Shown piece after piece: positions 35,737-47,264 of a stretch of DNA of 64,000 nucleotides. The position numbers were made by a program, and so were the translations under genes. Location of the stretch: contig JAURVB010013241.1 in assembly GCA_033002965.1 (NCBI GenBank), forward strand, positions 39,466 to 103,465, read 5' to 3'. Numbering within the stretch: the first letter of the stretch is position 1; each line of letters begins with the position of its first letter. The notes below the pieces were generated by a model. The model saw nothing but the letters and a program-made list of their open reading frames with translations, made no database searches and was not told the origin of the DNA. The stretch comes from Piper betle. Its lineage: Eukaryota; Streptophyta; Magnoliopsida; Piperales; Piperaceae.

Positions 35737-38240
35737 GTCTTTGGGTTTTGCCTTGAACTTCAAAAAAAAAGGTAAATTAAAGTTGAAAAGATTTGAAAAG
35801 AAAAAGAAAAAAATTAAAAGCAAAAAGCTTCCTTTTCGCTATTAAAATGAGAAAAGATACAAAACCTTCCACTTTCTTGGCTGTTCTCTTTTCTATCTGG
35901 TTTTGGGTTTTTTTTAATTTTTGCTGTAATAGATGTGAACAAGCGAGTGGTTCTTTGTTGATCTTGTAAATAAATATGAAGTGCTTGTACTAGGGGAGTT
36001 TTTGGAGGGTGCTGTACGGATAGGAATCCGAACGATGTCACCTTGTGTCATTTTTAGACTAGAATTCGAGCGGTGTCTGCAAAACCGCTGGGAACAAACT
36101 CTCATGTAATGCAACGATGCTTCGAGAAAAAGAAAAGATTAAATGGCGGTTTGTCAATTGTTGGGGCTTTTTTGTTTGGAATCGTGGAAAAGCTGCGTTT
36201 ATATGCTCTATTTGATTTATCAAAATTTAAAGGTGCAATCTTTGATGACAGCTGACAGGCAACAACTTATTACCGAGTTTATATTCCCTCTGTCTTTTAT
36301 GGAACAAATGATTAATAATTGTTTGCCTTTTCAATTGCCTTATTATGAAAGCATGCCGCTCCTTACAGCAGAAAGGCTTGACATTTCCTAATATTTTCTG
36401 GTAGGTTCCATTTGGTTGACACGATAAAAATTATGATGTATATATGAGAGGGAAAACCTTTCTACAAAAAATTTCCCCATTTTTTGTGTTTTGATGAGAA
36501 GTTCTTTTATGGTAGAATTTTTAAGAGAGACCATTTGACGTAAGTCTTGTTTTGCATCTTATCACGAAATATTCTAACAATAAATATTAAGTGAAAGATC
36601 AATGCTTTTTCTATGAAAATTCATGCTAACAAAATGAAGCATTAGGCATTGTTTAGACAAAAGAAATGGTAAATTTATGATTTTTTATTTGGTGATTTAC
36701 ACTAAAAGCATTGATCTTCGTTAAAAAGTTAAACATTTTTAAAGTTATTGGTGGTAATAAGTAACTAAAACTTCCACCGAGTGGTTTTCTTTGACAATTT
36801 CATTACAAAATTTTTTTTGATAAAACACATAAAGATTTTTTTTTGAAAAAAAGAGATTTTACATATTATATTTACATCATAACTTATTCTCACTAAATTA
36901 TAATTGAATAAATTTTATATATTTTACATCTTTTTTCATGCTTATTAAAAAACCTTTCGGTGAACTAACATTATAAGAAAATAAAGTATTCATGACTACA
37001 AAATCCATTATTGATGCTACATTTTTTGTAGAGCAGTTTTGATTTTACAATTAATGTGGGTGCTCTATTATAAAATATATAAATATGAAAAGAAACCACT
37101 CATTTTTTTAAACGTAATTTTACTTCTATACTTGATTGAATTAGGAAAATAATTTTACCCTTATTAATATGGGTTGTTCGATTACAAATATAACTTAAAT
37201 TAAATTTAATTTAAAAATTAAAAAAACAACCTCTCCCTCACCCCTAGGATCTAGATCCAACACCGTTGGCTAAGGTGGGCTACCTCTAGCAAGATCTGGC
37301 CGACGTGGTCGGAGCTGACCCGGTGGCTGGATCATGCTGATGGCGGCGAGAGTAGGCCATATGGTCAAGTAGGGGCCGAGCTATATCTGGCCCGTGGCGC
37401 CTTGGGGGCAGTTAGATGCAATCAATCTGGGCGGTCTTTCTTCCTCTTTTTCTGCTTGGGAAGTATAGTATATATGACATTAGTGGGGTGGTGTTCTTGT
37501 AATTTGTTTGATCACTTTATAACTTCGTAGTTTTTTATTAAGTTTTTGAATTGCGTTTACCATGTTATGTGATCAATTCTATAGATTTGAAGAACTGTTG
37601 ATGAAATATTGCCAACTTTGTGGGTCTGATCAGATTGTGGAGTTCTTGGCCGAAAATGTTTCGACTATTTCCCCATATATACGTAGCTAGCTAGAATAGA
37701 TATAATGCAATTGGTAGTTTCATGAATTAGGGCTGATGGATTTATTTCGTTGTGAGGGATATAGTATTAGTATGCCTTTGGTATGTTGCATATCAGAATC
37801 CCCTGCTGTCATGGTTTTACACTCTGCTGGGTGGATGCAATGGCGTGTCTCATTAGTAGGCATGTCACGCCATCTTTATGTTTGCGTACTGCTACCGAAG
37901 TGTGAAACAAAGAAAAAAGAAGTGAAAATCATGGGGTTGTGCTAGAGCAAGTGCCAAGTATTGCTGGTAGTATAATTAAGATTATCTAAATTACCGATTG
38001 CACTTATTGATATTGTCGTGTATGTGATCCGCGAGTATGCCATCTAAGGATGGTTGAAGATTATTTTTGTTTGCTGTGATAGAGAAAATGGTTGGCACCA
38101 ATCAAATTTATTTTTAAGTATTAGGTTCTATTAAGTAATATAATTATAATTTGTGCATGAGAATGTTCTAATTAATTAGCCATGCATGACACGCAAGGTA
38201 TATTTGAAACTTATTAATAATATATATTGTGAATATAACA
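35737..38240. other. AUX/IAA 3' region and intergenic DNA
   Basis: The first few hundred bases are likely 3' untranslated region. A small fold-back lies at 36587-36726. A short GC-rich block at 37230-37440 (phrases such as 'ggccgacgtggtcggagc') stands out from AT-rich surroundings and resembles the GC-rich block at 40360-40950; both could be retrotransposon-derived. No gene is supported. Confidence 0.5.
36587..36726. repeat. Small fold-back (possible short MITE)
   Basis: AAGATCAATGCTTTT at 36595-36609 is exactly complementary to AAAAGCATTGATCTT at 36704-36718. Weaker pairing extends outward (TTAAGTGAA against TTCGTTAA). The whole structure spans about 140 bases around an AT-rich loop. It could be a tiny MITE or a hairpin RNA locus. 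Confidence 0.55.
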
Positions 38241-40950
38241 CTTTAAATCTGGTTCGCTATTAAACCGAACGAAAAGTGATACGGGAGACTAAACCAACTC
38301 TTAAATTTGATTAAATTGGTCGACCTGAATTTAAGCAGAAGAGATAAAAAGAGCACTTATATGAATGTATGAAACACATAACCTAACAGGACGTTACATG
38401 AATGATATAACAACAAAAATCACACTCCAATCAATTAAATATGATGAAAATAATTTAAATAAACAGGCAAAATTTCCTCTAAAAAGTACAATAAGGGAAT
38501 CACTCTATATATTATAAAATCATAAAATATACAAAAAATAACGAGGTATGTCATAACATCTCATTCTACAACACATAACAACTTTTATTTTATAAGCTTG
38601 ACCGGGCCTTGACTCATCTACTATTTACATTCACATGACTGGAAGTTTACTAATTTCATTCACAATAGTGTCATTATCATTGGCATTAAAATATCATTAA
38701 CAAAAATAAGAGAACCATGCATGAAACATCATCAAAATATTTTATCAAAAGTTTTATACATAAACCAACATTACAATAAAACATCCTATCGTCAGGCATG
38801 TGTGTGCGCAAAGATGTCATTGCTTATTCGTCAAGTCAAGCATATCCTATTGTGTTTGATGCTCACTTACATATATAATAGAAAACCATTAGTAATAGTT
38901 GTTACTGTTTCAAAAAATAACTAATACCAAATTGTCAATAAGAGCTAACTCTCATGAAAAGAAAACACGGATATACATCATCAAAACTCTTATAAGGACA
39001 ACTACTGAAGAGTCATTAACTATAGTCTCGATAACATCTAGATAGCATCTCAAATTGTTTGGTCTGATGCCTCTCACAATATTTTGTGACTGACCCTCTC
39101 TCAGGAATACCAATATCTTAAACCTTCTCTGATCCTCTATATATCTCCAGGTCCTGAACAAGAAAGCCAAATACTCTTAGGCAATCGTCTTTAATACCCT
39201 TTGAACTACATGTCTGGATGTGCGTTGTACTAAACAGTACTTGTAACCCCCTCCCTCGGTTCTCCGTGTGTGAAGAACTAAAAATGCAGAATTGTTAGGA
39301 TCTCTTGAGAATGGAACAACCCTCTCACTAGTCCAATGCCCACTTTAAATGGCACGAGCACCAACTCATAATACGTGCAAGTCAGTTTATTTTATCTCTC
39401 GTCTCACTGAAAATTTGATAAATTATATATAAGTATGGGAAGGGAGTAAATATTGTAGGCCCGAAGTAACTTGTGGTGGATCTTATTTTCAAAATCAGAC
39501 TTGAAGGTTATTAATCCAAAAAGTTATTCATTAAAATAGTCCATGTTAAGTAGGGTCTAATAAATTAACCACTTAACATGTCCTACAACCTATAATCCAA
39601 AACAATAATAGAAGAGATTGTGAAACAAGAGCAAGGTCCTAAATAAACCTGATAGAAGTTACAAGTGGGGTCTCGCACTTATGCTACAAACTCCTACACT
39701 AACCTACATAAACAGAACTAAATACTAATGCCCATGTACACCCATATGATGCATGAATGACATGATGGATAATTTAAACAACACTAAGATAATCATGAAT
39801 ATATTAATCAATCCAAACAATCCCTAATCTTGTCGACAATATAATCATGTACAACTATATAATATCGACAACATTTATGATAACACAATGCAATAAAAAA
39901 TTCTAATACCAATCTATCAACCTACTTGGTAACAATGATCTAAATCTCAAATCAATCATCACATCATTCTTACACAAACCTAGAAAATAGTATATAATTA
40001 AATGACACCATGACAATACAATACCCTGATAGAGAGAAATCTAGGGTTTTTAATCACAAATCAACTATCAATCAATGCAATCATAATTATGATTCTGATA
40101 ATTAAACTAATATTCAATCATGACAATTTAATCATTAAAACTATATGTATAATTTATGAGTTTAATTACCTAATATTAATTAACAACAGATATCAACGAG
40201 TATGTATTTTGAATTACTAATCAAGTATTTTCCTAGAATTACAACAACATAAGCATTTACATGACATATACAATTTGCATCAACTCATCCACATGACACA
40301 ATTTAATCATAATGGTTATGATGAAATGAATTTAAATTAAATTATATACTTAAGTCAGTGGTTATGCGGCGATGGCAGCAACGAGATTGCGGGTGGTTGC
40401 CGCGAGGAGGGAAACGACGGCTATGATTATCATTTCACGAGCAAAGTTGGCAAGGGAGAGTGGCACAAGGTGGCTGAAACTGCCACTGGTCCACGGCAAT
40501 GGCACATCGCCAATGACGGTGGCGGTTTGGTCAGCTAGGGCAGGAGGAAGAGTAGGTTAGGCTAGGGTTACGGTTAGGGTTAGGATTAGTTGGAGGTGGG
40601 GAGAACTTGGTCGGGGCTGTCATTGGCAAGTGGTGATGGCCAGTTGCCGATGGTGGCGAGGGTGAGGACGGCTAGGGCAAGGAGAGGCTTAGAGGGTTCG
40701 GTTAGGGAGAGGGGAGGAGGGCTACGGTAGGTGAGGTCAAATAGGATGTTAACGGCGTGGGTGGTGGCGGTGCGTGAGTGGCTGGCTGCGGCTCTAGTCG
40801 CCTACAACAGCACATGCAAGCGGCAACCTTATTTTGCACGGGTAGCCATCATGTGGTTGTCCAGGCCGAGGACGAGTCGGAAAGGAGGGATGAAGGGCTA
40901 AAGAGGGTCGTTGGAGTTGGTGTCCGGTGGCAATAATAATAATTTAAAAA
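38240..40950. repeat. LTR-like repeat, probably a minus-strand gypsy-type fragment
   Basis: A long non-coding stretch goes from AT-rich (38240-40350) to a GC-rich block (40360-40950) full of GGTGG/GGCGA phrases. In reverse complement that block has the CCGCCACC character common in long plant gypsy LTRs. A short stretch at 40560-40590 repeats TTAGGG-like units ('gttagggttaggatta'), probably by chance of composition. No coding domain, primer site or partner LTR is visible, so this is a low-confidence assignment. Confidence 0.3.
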
Positions 40951-41051
40951 TAATTATATAATCAACTAAAATTTAATTAATTAATTAATAAATGGATATT
41001 CATGACCAGTTTCTTGGAAGCTGGCACGACCAGACCAGGGGAAAACTGGCA

Positions 41052-41061
41052 TATATAAATA
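41052..41061 (+). promoter_or_regulatory. Probable TATA box of the thiolase gene
   Basis: TATATAAATA lies 74 bases upstream of the ATG at 41135, which would put the transcription start near 41085 and leave a leader of about 50 bases. The repeat-like GC-rich block ends only about 100 bases further upstream, so the proximal promoter is very compact. Confidence 0.55.
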
Positions 41062-41134
41062 AATATGATAACATGGAGTCCATCAATACAAAACTCTTAG
41101 CAAGAGAGGATCAAAGCAGTGGTGAAAGAGAGAG

Positions 41135-44100
41135 ATGGAGAAGGCGATCGAGAGGCAGCGAATTCTCCTGGACCATCTTCGACCCTACCCTTCCTCTTCT
41201 GCCTCCGATCTCTCTGTAAGTTTTTTTGGTTAACCATTTGGCCTGCTCGATCTGATTGGTTATTCTTTTATGTTCTTTCATTATTTTTAACTTTTTCATG
41301 TTATGGTTGGAGCTTGTTGTTGGTGTTGTTTATGTTAGGATAGCTGGTTGATTATTAATCTGTAATATTGGTTTTTGACTGGTTGATGCTTCTGATGTTA
41401 ATGATTAAGAGGTGGAGTTAATGAGGTTCTGATTGTGGGTTTTGCTTTGTGTGGTTGTGGATGTTTTGATTGGTAGGCGTCTGTGTGTGCGGCTGGTGAT
41501 AGTGCTGCGTACCAGAGGAATGCTTGTTTCGGAGATGATGTGGTCATTGTGGCGTAAGTGTTTGCAGCTTTGGCGTCTTTGTTGTTTTTTTTTTGTTTTG
41601 TTTTGTGTGGGGGCAATTTGTTCCTTATCATCTGTAATTGGATACTGATGCAGGGCACATCGTACTCCGATTTGTAAGTCAAAACGAGGCGGTTTCAAAG
41701 ACACTCTCCCAGATGACCTGCTGGCTCCGGTGCTCAAGGTTTTTTGTTTGGACTTATTTTAGAAGCACCGATTTTTTTCCAAGTTGTATGGATTGAACAG
41801 TGTTATGCAATTGCGGATCATGCCTAATATGGCATTTGATGGATATTGCGAGCAAGATTTTTGACTTGAATTTGAGATTGATTTGGTGTTGATGGCTTGC
41901 AGTCTGGTTTAATTTGAATGTGCAGGCAGTGGTGCAGGCCGCAAAATCAGTCCCAACGAAGTCGGGGATATAGTTGTTGGGACTGTACTGGCCCCTGGCT
42001 CTCAAAGGGCAATTGAGTGCAGGATGGCTGCCTTTTATGCTGGTTTTCCTGGTCTGATTTTCTACATCATATATCTCCAAGTTGGTTGGTTTATTTTGTT
42101 TCATTGATACTGTTTATTGGTTCTCATGTGTTATTATATGTTTTATTTGGCCGCACAGAAACTGTTCCCATTAGAACTGTTAATCGACAGTGTTCTTCTG
42201 GCCTTCAGGCAGTTGCTGATGTTGCTGCTGCCATAAAAGCTGGGTTTTATGACATTGGTCAGTTTACTTTCCTCAAAACAAAATATCGAGCATTTTGTGT
42301 CAGTAGAAAATTTTGATAAAATGGGCATGGTCATTTCTTTGTTTCATGCAGGCATTGGAGCTGGGTTAGAGTCGATGACCACTAATCAAGTTGGCTGGAA
42401 GGGTGCAGTCAATCCAAAAGTATATGCTAGCTGACTTTTTCCATTTCATCTTTTAAGCATGCTGTGTGTGTATTAATGATGCTGACTGTAAATTTTCAAT
42501 TGTTATTGCAGGCGACAACGATAAAGGAAGTTGAGGACTGCATTCTTCCCATGGGTATTACATCTGAAAACGTTGCTAAACGATTTGCTGTCACAAGGCA
42601 AGAACAAGACCAGGCAGCTGTAAGTTTGTTTGTATACATCCCACGTTTCTTGGTGTGAGGTTTATATTAATTCATTCAACGTGAATTGGATCTGTTCAGG
42701 TTCTATCTCATCAAAGGGCTGCTGCTGCAACTGCATCTGGTAGATTTAAAGATGAAATAGTGCCTGTTGCTACTAAGGTGAAATAAAGGAATGTGATTTA
42801 GTCAAAGTTGTAATTTTCCTCCCACCACAATCTACAATGTTCAAATTTGTGGGCATTTTTGGATCATATGCATATGCAAACATGAAAATTGCCATCTTTT
42901 TGCTTCCGGTAGTTGATAGATCCCAAAACTCAAGCTGAAAAAGATGTGGTCATTAGTGTTGATGATGGAATTAGACCCGACACTTCATTAGCAGGATTAG
43001 CAAAGCTAAAGCCTGCATTTGGAAAAGATGGAACGACAACTGCTGGTACAATAATCTTCTTTTTTGGATAATTTGGTGTTTTTTGCATGTTGAATGGTTT
43101 AGCATTTGACTTTTAGAGAAATGGAAAGCCTGCACGGTTTACCATTTTATGGGTAGATGAAATTTCTCCAAAATTTCTGTTTGGGTGGCTTGCCTAATGA
43201 GAAACCTGCGTCAAATGACTTCTGCCAATATCTCCAAATTTAATAGAAATTTTACGTATAGATTAAGAAACTGGAATAATTTTTGATTTTCAGCACAATT
43301 TTTAAATAAAAATCAACTTTTTAAGCATCATTCAAAGAAAGAATAGTGTCTTCTGAGTAATGGAGCAAACCCACCCAGACAAGTTTAGGAAAGTAAAGTT
43401 TTTCACTAAAGAAGCAACCTGTTAATTTGGTGTGATGGATGGTTTAATAAACTTATATGCATGTTACACATAAATAAATATGCTTGATATTGTTCTTTTC
43501 TATCCCTAGCTTATACACTAAGATGCTTCTATTGTTTATATATAATCCTTATCTCAACAAAAATTCCGTTGAACCTATGTGTGTATTTTGTACAACAATG
43601 ATTCGAATGCAACAGGGTAATTTTCAAATATCTCTTTTGTATTTCCAATATATCTCCAGTATCTCAGCTATGCAGACATACCTCACAAAACTGATAGTTA
43701 GAATTGCAAATTTTAATGTCTAATTATTCTTTGTCTTTAAGTTCAAGAAGCAAGCAAACCCACTATGAGTTGCACTCTGAATTATATAGATTTCTCCTAT
43801 CACTGAGAATGTGGACAAATTGTTAGTTTATGTTTCTTAATGATAGCTATAGAAATGGTACATTAATTTTTATGTGAGTTGTATTTTTTCTAGATCATCC
43901 TTGCACTGTCCTTTGGTCATTGCTTGTGATTACGCATTTAGTAACTTGCTGAAACGTGGTAATTGGAAGTGATTGGATGGATGGATGGACATGCATTTAT
44001 CTTATCCATTGGGGTTATAATTTAATGGTTACTGTGTTTGTCAAATGAAGTCAATGGGTTCCTAGCGTCAGTGTCAAAGGTGGCAAAGCAAATCAATTTT

Positions 44101-45435
44101 TTTGTCCCTTTTTAATGTACTTGGTCAATGAGGGCTCGTGTTAGGTTATGTATTGGAGTCTTAAAAGGTGATGTTTGTGATCCAAATTTGCAAGCTAACT
44201 TTGTTTCTGCCAAAATTCATGGAATGGTACAAACCTGCTATATTTGGCTTCATTTTTTATCAGAAAAGTAAACTCCTCTATGGAATGTTATAGTCTGTAC
44301 AATTTTGATAAGAACAGCATTTGGCAGGTAATGCTAGCCAAGTTAGTGATGGCGCTGGAGCAGTACTCCTGATGAGGAGATCTACTGCTGAACAGAAAGG
44401 CCTTCCAGTTCTTGGTGTTTTCAGGTAAAAAATCCCCACTCTTTCAATTTAATATTGTCTGTTGCAATCTAATATTGTTTCCACATTATGTGTACCCCCT
44501 TTAATTTTTTTGAAACCTGTAAATTCTTATCAACCTTTTCAACTTTGATGTATAGGAGCTTTGCTGCTGTCGGAGTGGATCCTGCAGTTATGGGGATTGG
44601 TCCAGCTGTTGCCATTCCTGCTGCTGTGAAGGCTGCTGGTTTGAAACTTGACGACATTGATCTTTTTGAAATTAATGAGGTAACTGTTGATTTTTATTTA
44701 TATTTTATAGTTTTTGCATATTCTGTTTCATTGAAACAAGGGGCAATCACAAACATTTAGTCAATTTAATGGCTCTTTTATTTATTTAGGCATTTGCTTC
44801 ACAATATGTATACTGCTTGAAAAAGTTGGAGCTTAATCCAGATAAGGTGAATGTGAACTGGTGGTGCAATGGCTCTTGGGCATCCTTTGGGTGCAACAGG
44901 TATGTAAGCTATTTTTATGAGATCAGATTCCGTGTACATTTTGATTTATTGAGCCAAAATTATCTTGATATTAACTTTTCTGTTAGTTTAATGTTTACGT
45001 GCAACTTCATATCGGCATGGCTTTTTTTTTTTTTTGAGGAAAGATATTGTTGACATTTGACATTATGTGATTAGAAACAGATTTACTATGTGGTGAGTCA
45101 GTTTGCTAACTTTGAAGTTTGGGAATGGCATTACTGAAGTTGAAGCACTGTCCTTGCACAGGTGCCCGCTGTGTTGGTACCCTCCTGCATGAGATGAAGC
45201 GCAGGGGCAAGGACTGCCGGTTTGGAATAATCTCCATGTGCATTGGTATCTGTTTCTCTCTCTCATTTGTTTCTGTATCTTGTTGTTTGACAACAGCTAA
45301 TGTGTGTTTTCATGCAACTTAATAGGCAGTGGAATGGGGGCTGCGGCTGTTTTTGAAAGAGGGAGTGTGGTTGATCCACTAAACAATGCGCGTGGTATTA
45401 TACAAAACAATATGCTATCCAAGGATGCTCTATAA
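41135..45435 (+). CDS. Peroxisomal 3-ketoacyl-CoA thiolase (acetyl-CoA acyltransferase), 14 exons, two single-base frameshifts
   Basis: Last enzyme of peroxisomal fatty acid beta-oxidation, also used in jasmonate and IBA metabolism; it releases acetyl-CoA from 3-ketoacyl-CoA. Exons: 41135-41215, 41477-41553, 41654-41738, 41926-42051, 42159-42257, 42352-42419, 42512-42619, 42700-42777, 42913-43045, 44328-44424, 44556-44679, 44790-44899, 45162-45245, 45326-45435; all junctions have matching phase and the total equals 459 codons plus stop. The N-terminus ([15 protein letters not shown]) carries a PTS2 peroxisome signal, RQx5HL. The acyl-binding Cys is in [15 protein letters not shown] (about residue 135) and the second Cys in [14 protein letters not shown]. 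Exon 4 lacks one base before [13 protein letters not shown], giving a stop at 41971-41973. Exon 12 has one extra T at 44859, which shifts the NGGAM...GHPLG segment holding the catalytic His out of frame. It is the PED1/KAT2 type. Either assembly errors or recent inactivation explains the breaks. Confidence 0.95.
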
Positions 45436-46738
45436 ATTCGTCAGTTACCGTTCACTATATAGTGAATTGCCCAGAATAATTTGTGCGGATGGATGAAGTT
45501 CAGTCGCATGAAGTAAAGTCTATTGTTTGTGTGCCTTCATGTATTGATTCTTGAAAAAAATGTAGCTAATTTGTGTTCAATGTTTACCATTTTTCTAAAA
45601 ACTGTCCTGAGTTATTAACAAATGATCCTTTATGAATGTTGTATGGTTATTTTGGTATAGTTGGTCGATTTGATTTCACTGTCAGTTATTGGTTGTTTGG
45701 GCTACTTGGCTTTGGGAAAAGGTGACTGTAGATTAAGTTTAATAGAGCTCCATATGTGTGGTGTGAAATGAGCTAAAAATCGTCTCTGTTTTCTGGAATA
45801 GCAAATCGTAACATGTGGAAAGAAGAAACGTGCAAGGGGAAGGAACCCAGAGGACGGCTATATGCTGTCGAGAGTCACAATCACAACTCCGGCCGATTGG
45901 ATGATCGATAGTTTCGTAACCATTGTCTTTATTGGCTCTTTTAGGTGTGCGGTCCTTAACTCCTAACTATTTCTGTCTTATCCACACCAAGTTATTGTTG
46001 CATTACAGCTTTCAGACGCCCAACTTTTGGTCACTTGGATGCAAGATGGGTTGTCAAATTTGGAAGATGAGGTATTGATATACAAAAGAGCATGGGCTGT
46101 ATTGTGAGATATGAAGATAAGATTCGGGACATTCCGAGACTGGATGAGAACATACAAGCTAGACCTACAAACTTAACATTGAAGACAGCTGATTACTAGC
46201 GACAATGAAGAACCTCTCCACTATAGGATTTCCATTTTATGACAACAAAAGGAGATGGAGCTGCGCTTGCAACTAAAAAGCCTAATACCCCTCCCTTTTT
46301 GGTGTAGAAACAAGAATATAGATATATACGTGCGAGCACGTACGTGAAAGTGGTCGGGAGAGACAGCTCTGGTTTTACCCATGAGTCCGGCTTACTCACG
46401 AGTGTTGTGAATAAAAAGCAGAATAGGCACCCATTAGTGGAGAGGCACGGTTGGTTTCCTCTTCATTTTTTATCAAGTTCTGCATCCTTGCTTCCCTACA
46501 AATTCGCTTTTCAAAGCGAACCCATTTCTTCTTAATCACAGCGCTGTACCAGCAATGATTTCTACAGAGCTCACGTCTTCCTGCCACGCCCCAAGTCTTT
46601 TCCTTTTGTCTTCTACACATCTTTAACAAAGCAGCCACTCTTCTTCCCATCTCAAGCAGCTTCCTGGCAAAGGGCTGATCAAATCAAATCGAGCTAGTAA
46701 GAATTGCACTCCTGGCGCAGACCGAGTGTAGTTCCTTA
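45436..46738. other. Thiolase 3' region and intergenic DNA
   Basis: About 45436-45700 is probably the thiolase 3' untranslated region. The rest has no recognisable gene, but 46500-46738 may hold the promoter, leader or a first exon of the next gene, because that gene lacks an ATG in its visible frame. Confidence 0.5.
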
Positions 46739-47264
46739 GTGTGCTCCTGTTATGCACCAACTAAGCACCATAGCAGCAGCAGCAGTGCCCACAACAGGAA
46801 CAGCAACAAGGACAATAATGGTGAAAGAAAACATAATCACGATCAAGTCCGCTCTCCACAACCCACTTCATCTTATGAGGCCAAGCTGCAAAAGAAGATA
46901 ATCAACGGTAGTCCTGTTGGTACAAGTAGTGGCAATGGTAATCATGGTCTGTGCAGCCCAAAATCTGATCAATTGGCAATTCGTAAAGGGTCATCTGGGC
47001 TTTCCTGTCGAGAGCACCTCAAGAAGAAGACATCTTCCGATGATGTCAAGGAGGGAAATGGCAAGAGGAAAGTTAGCTGGTCAGATGCATACGGCAAGGA
47101 CCTGGTTCATGTCCATGAGTTCCAATCCAGGTACTGAGTTATGTTGCATTTAGCTTTGATTGGTTACTTCTTATTCTCTAACTTTGAGTTTGCATTTTCC
47201 TAGTATATCAGAGGAAGGAGAGTTGAGGGATGTTCGGAATTCCTGCGTTTGTGCCATTCAGTGA
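46739..47264 (+). CDS. Small conserved plant protein of unknown function, two visible exons, start not resolved
   Basis: Exon 46739-47130 joins exon 47204-47264 through a GT-AG intron with exact phase. The product begins VCSCYAPTKHH, is rich in Ser, Asn and Lys, then has KRKVSWSDAYGKDLVHVHEF and ends SCVCAIQ. The pattern of a basic KVxWxDxxGKDLxxVxEF box followed by a short Cys-containing tail is one I recall from uncharacterised plant proteins; no biochemical role is known to me. There is no ATG between the in-frame stop at 46676 and the first Cys codons. CCTTAG immediately before 46739 looks like a splice acceptor, so an upstream exon may supply the start; a mutated ATG is the alternative. 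The frame is otherwise intact. Confidence 0.65.

Noticed and set aside
40560..40590. Telomere-like TTAGGG units
   Set aside because: Only two or three imperfect units inside a GT/GA-rich block; too short to call an interstitial telomere.
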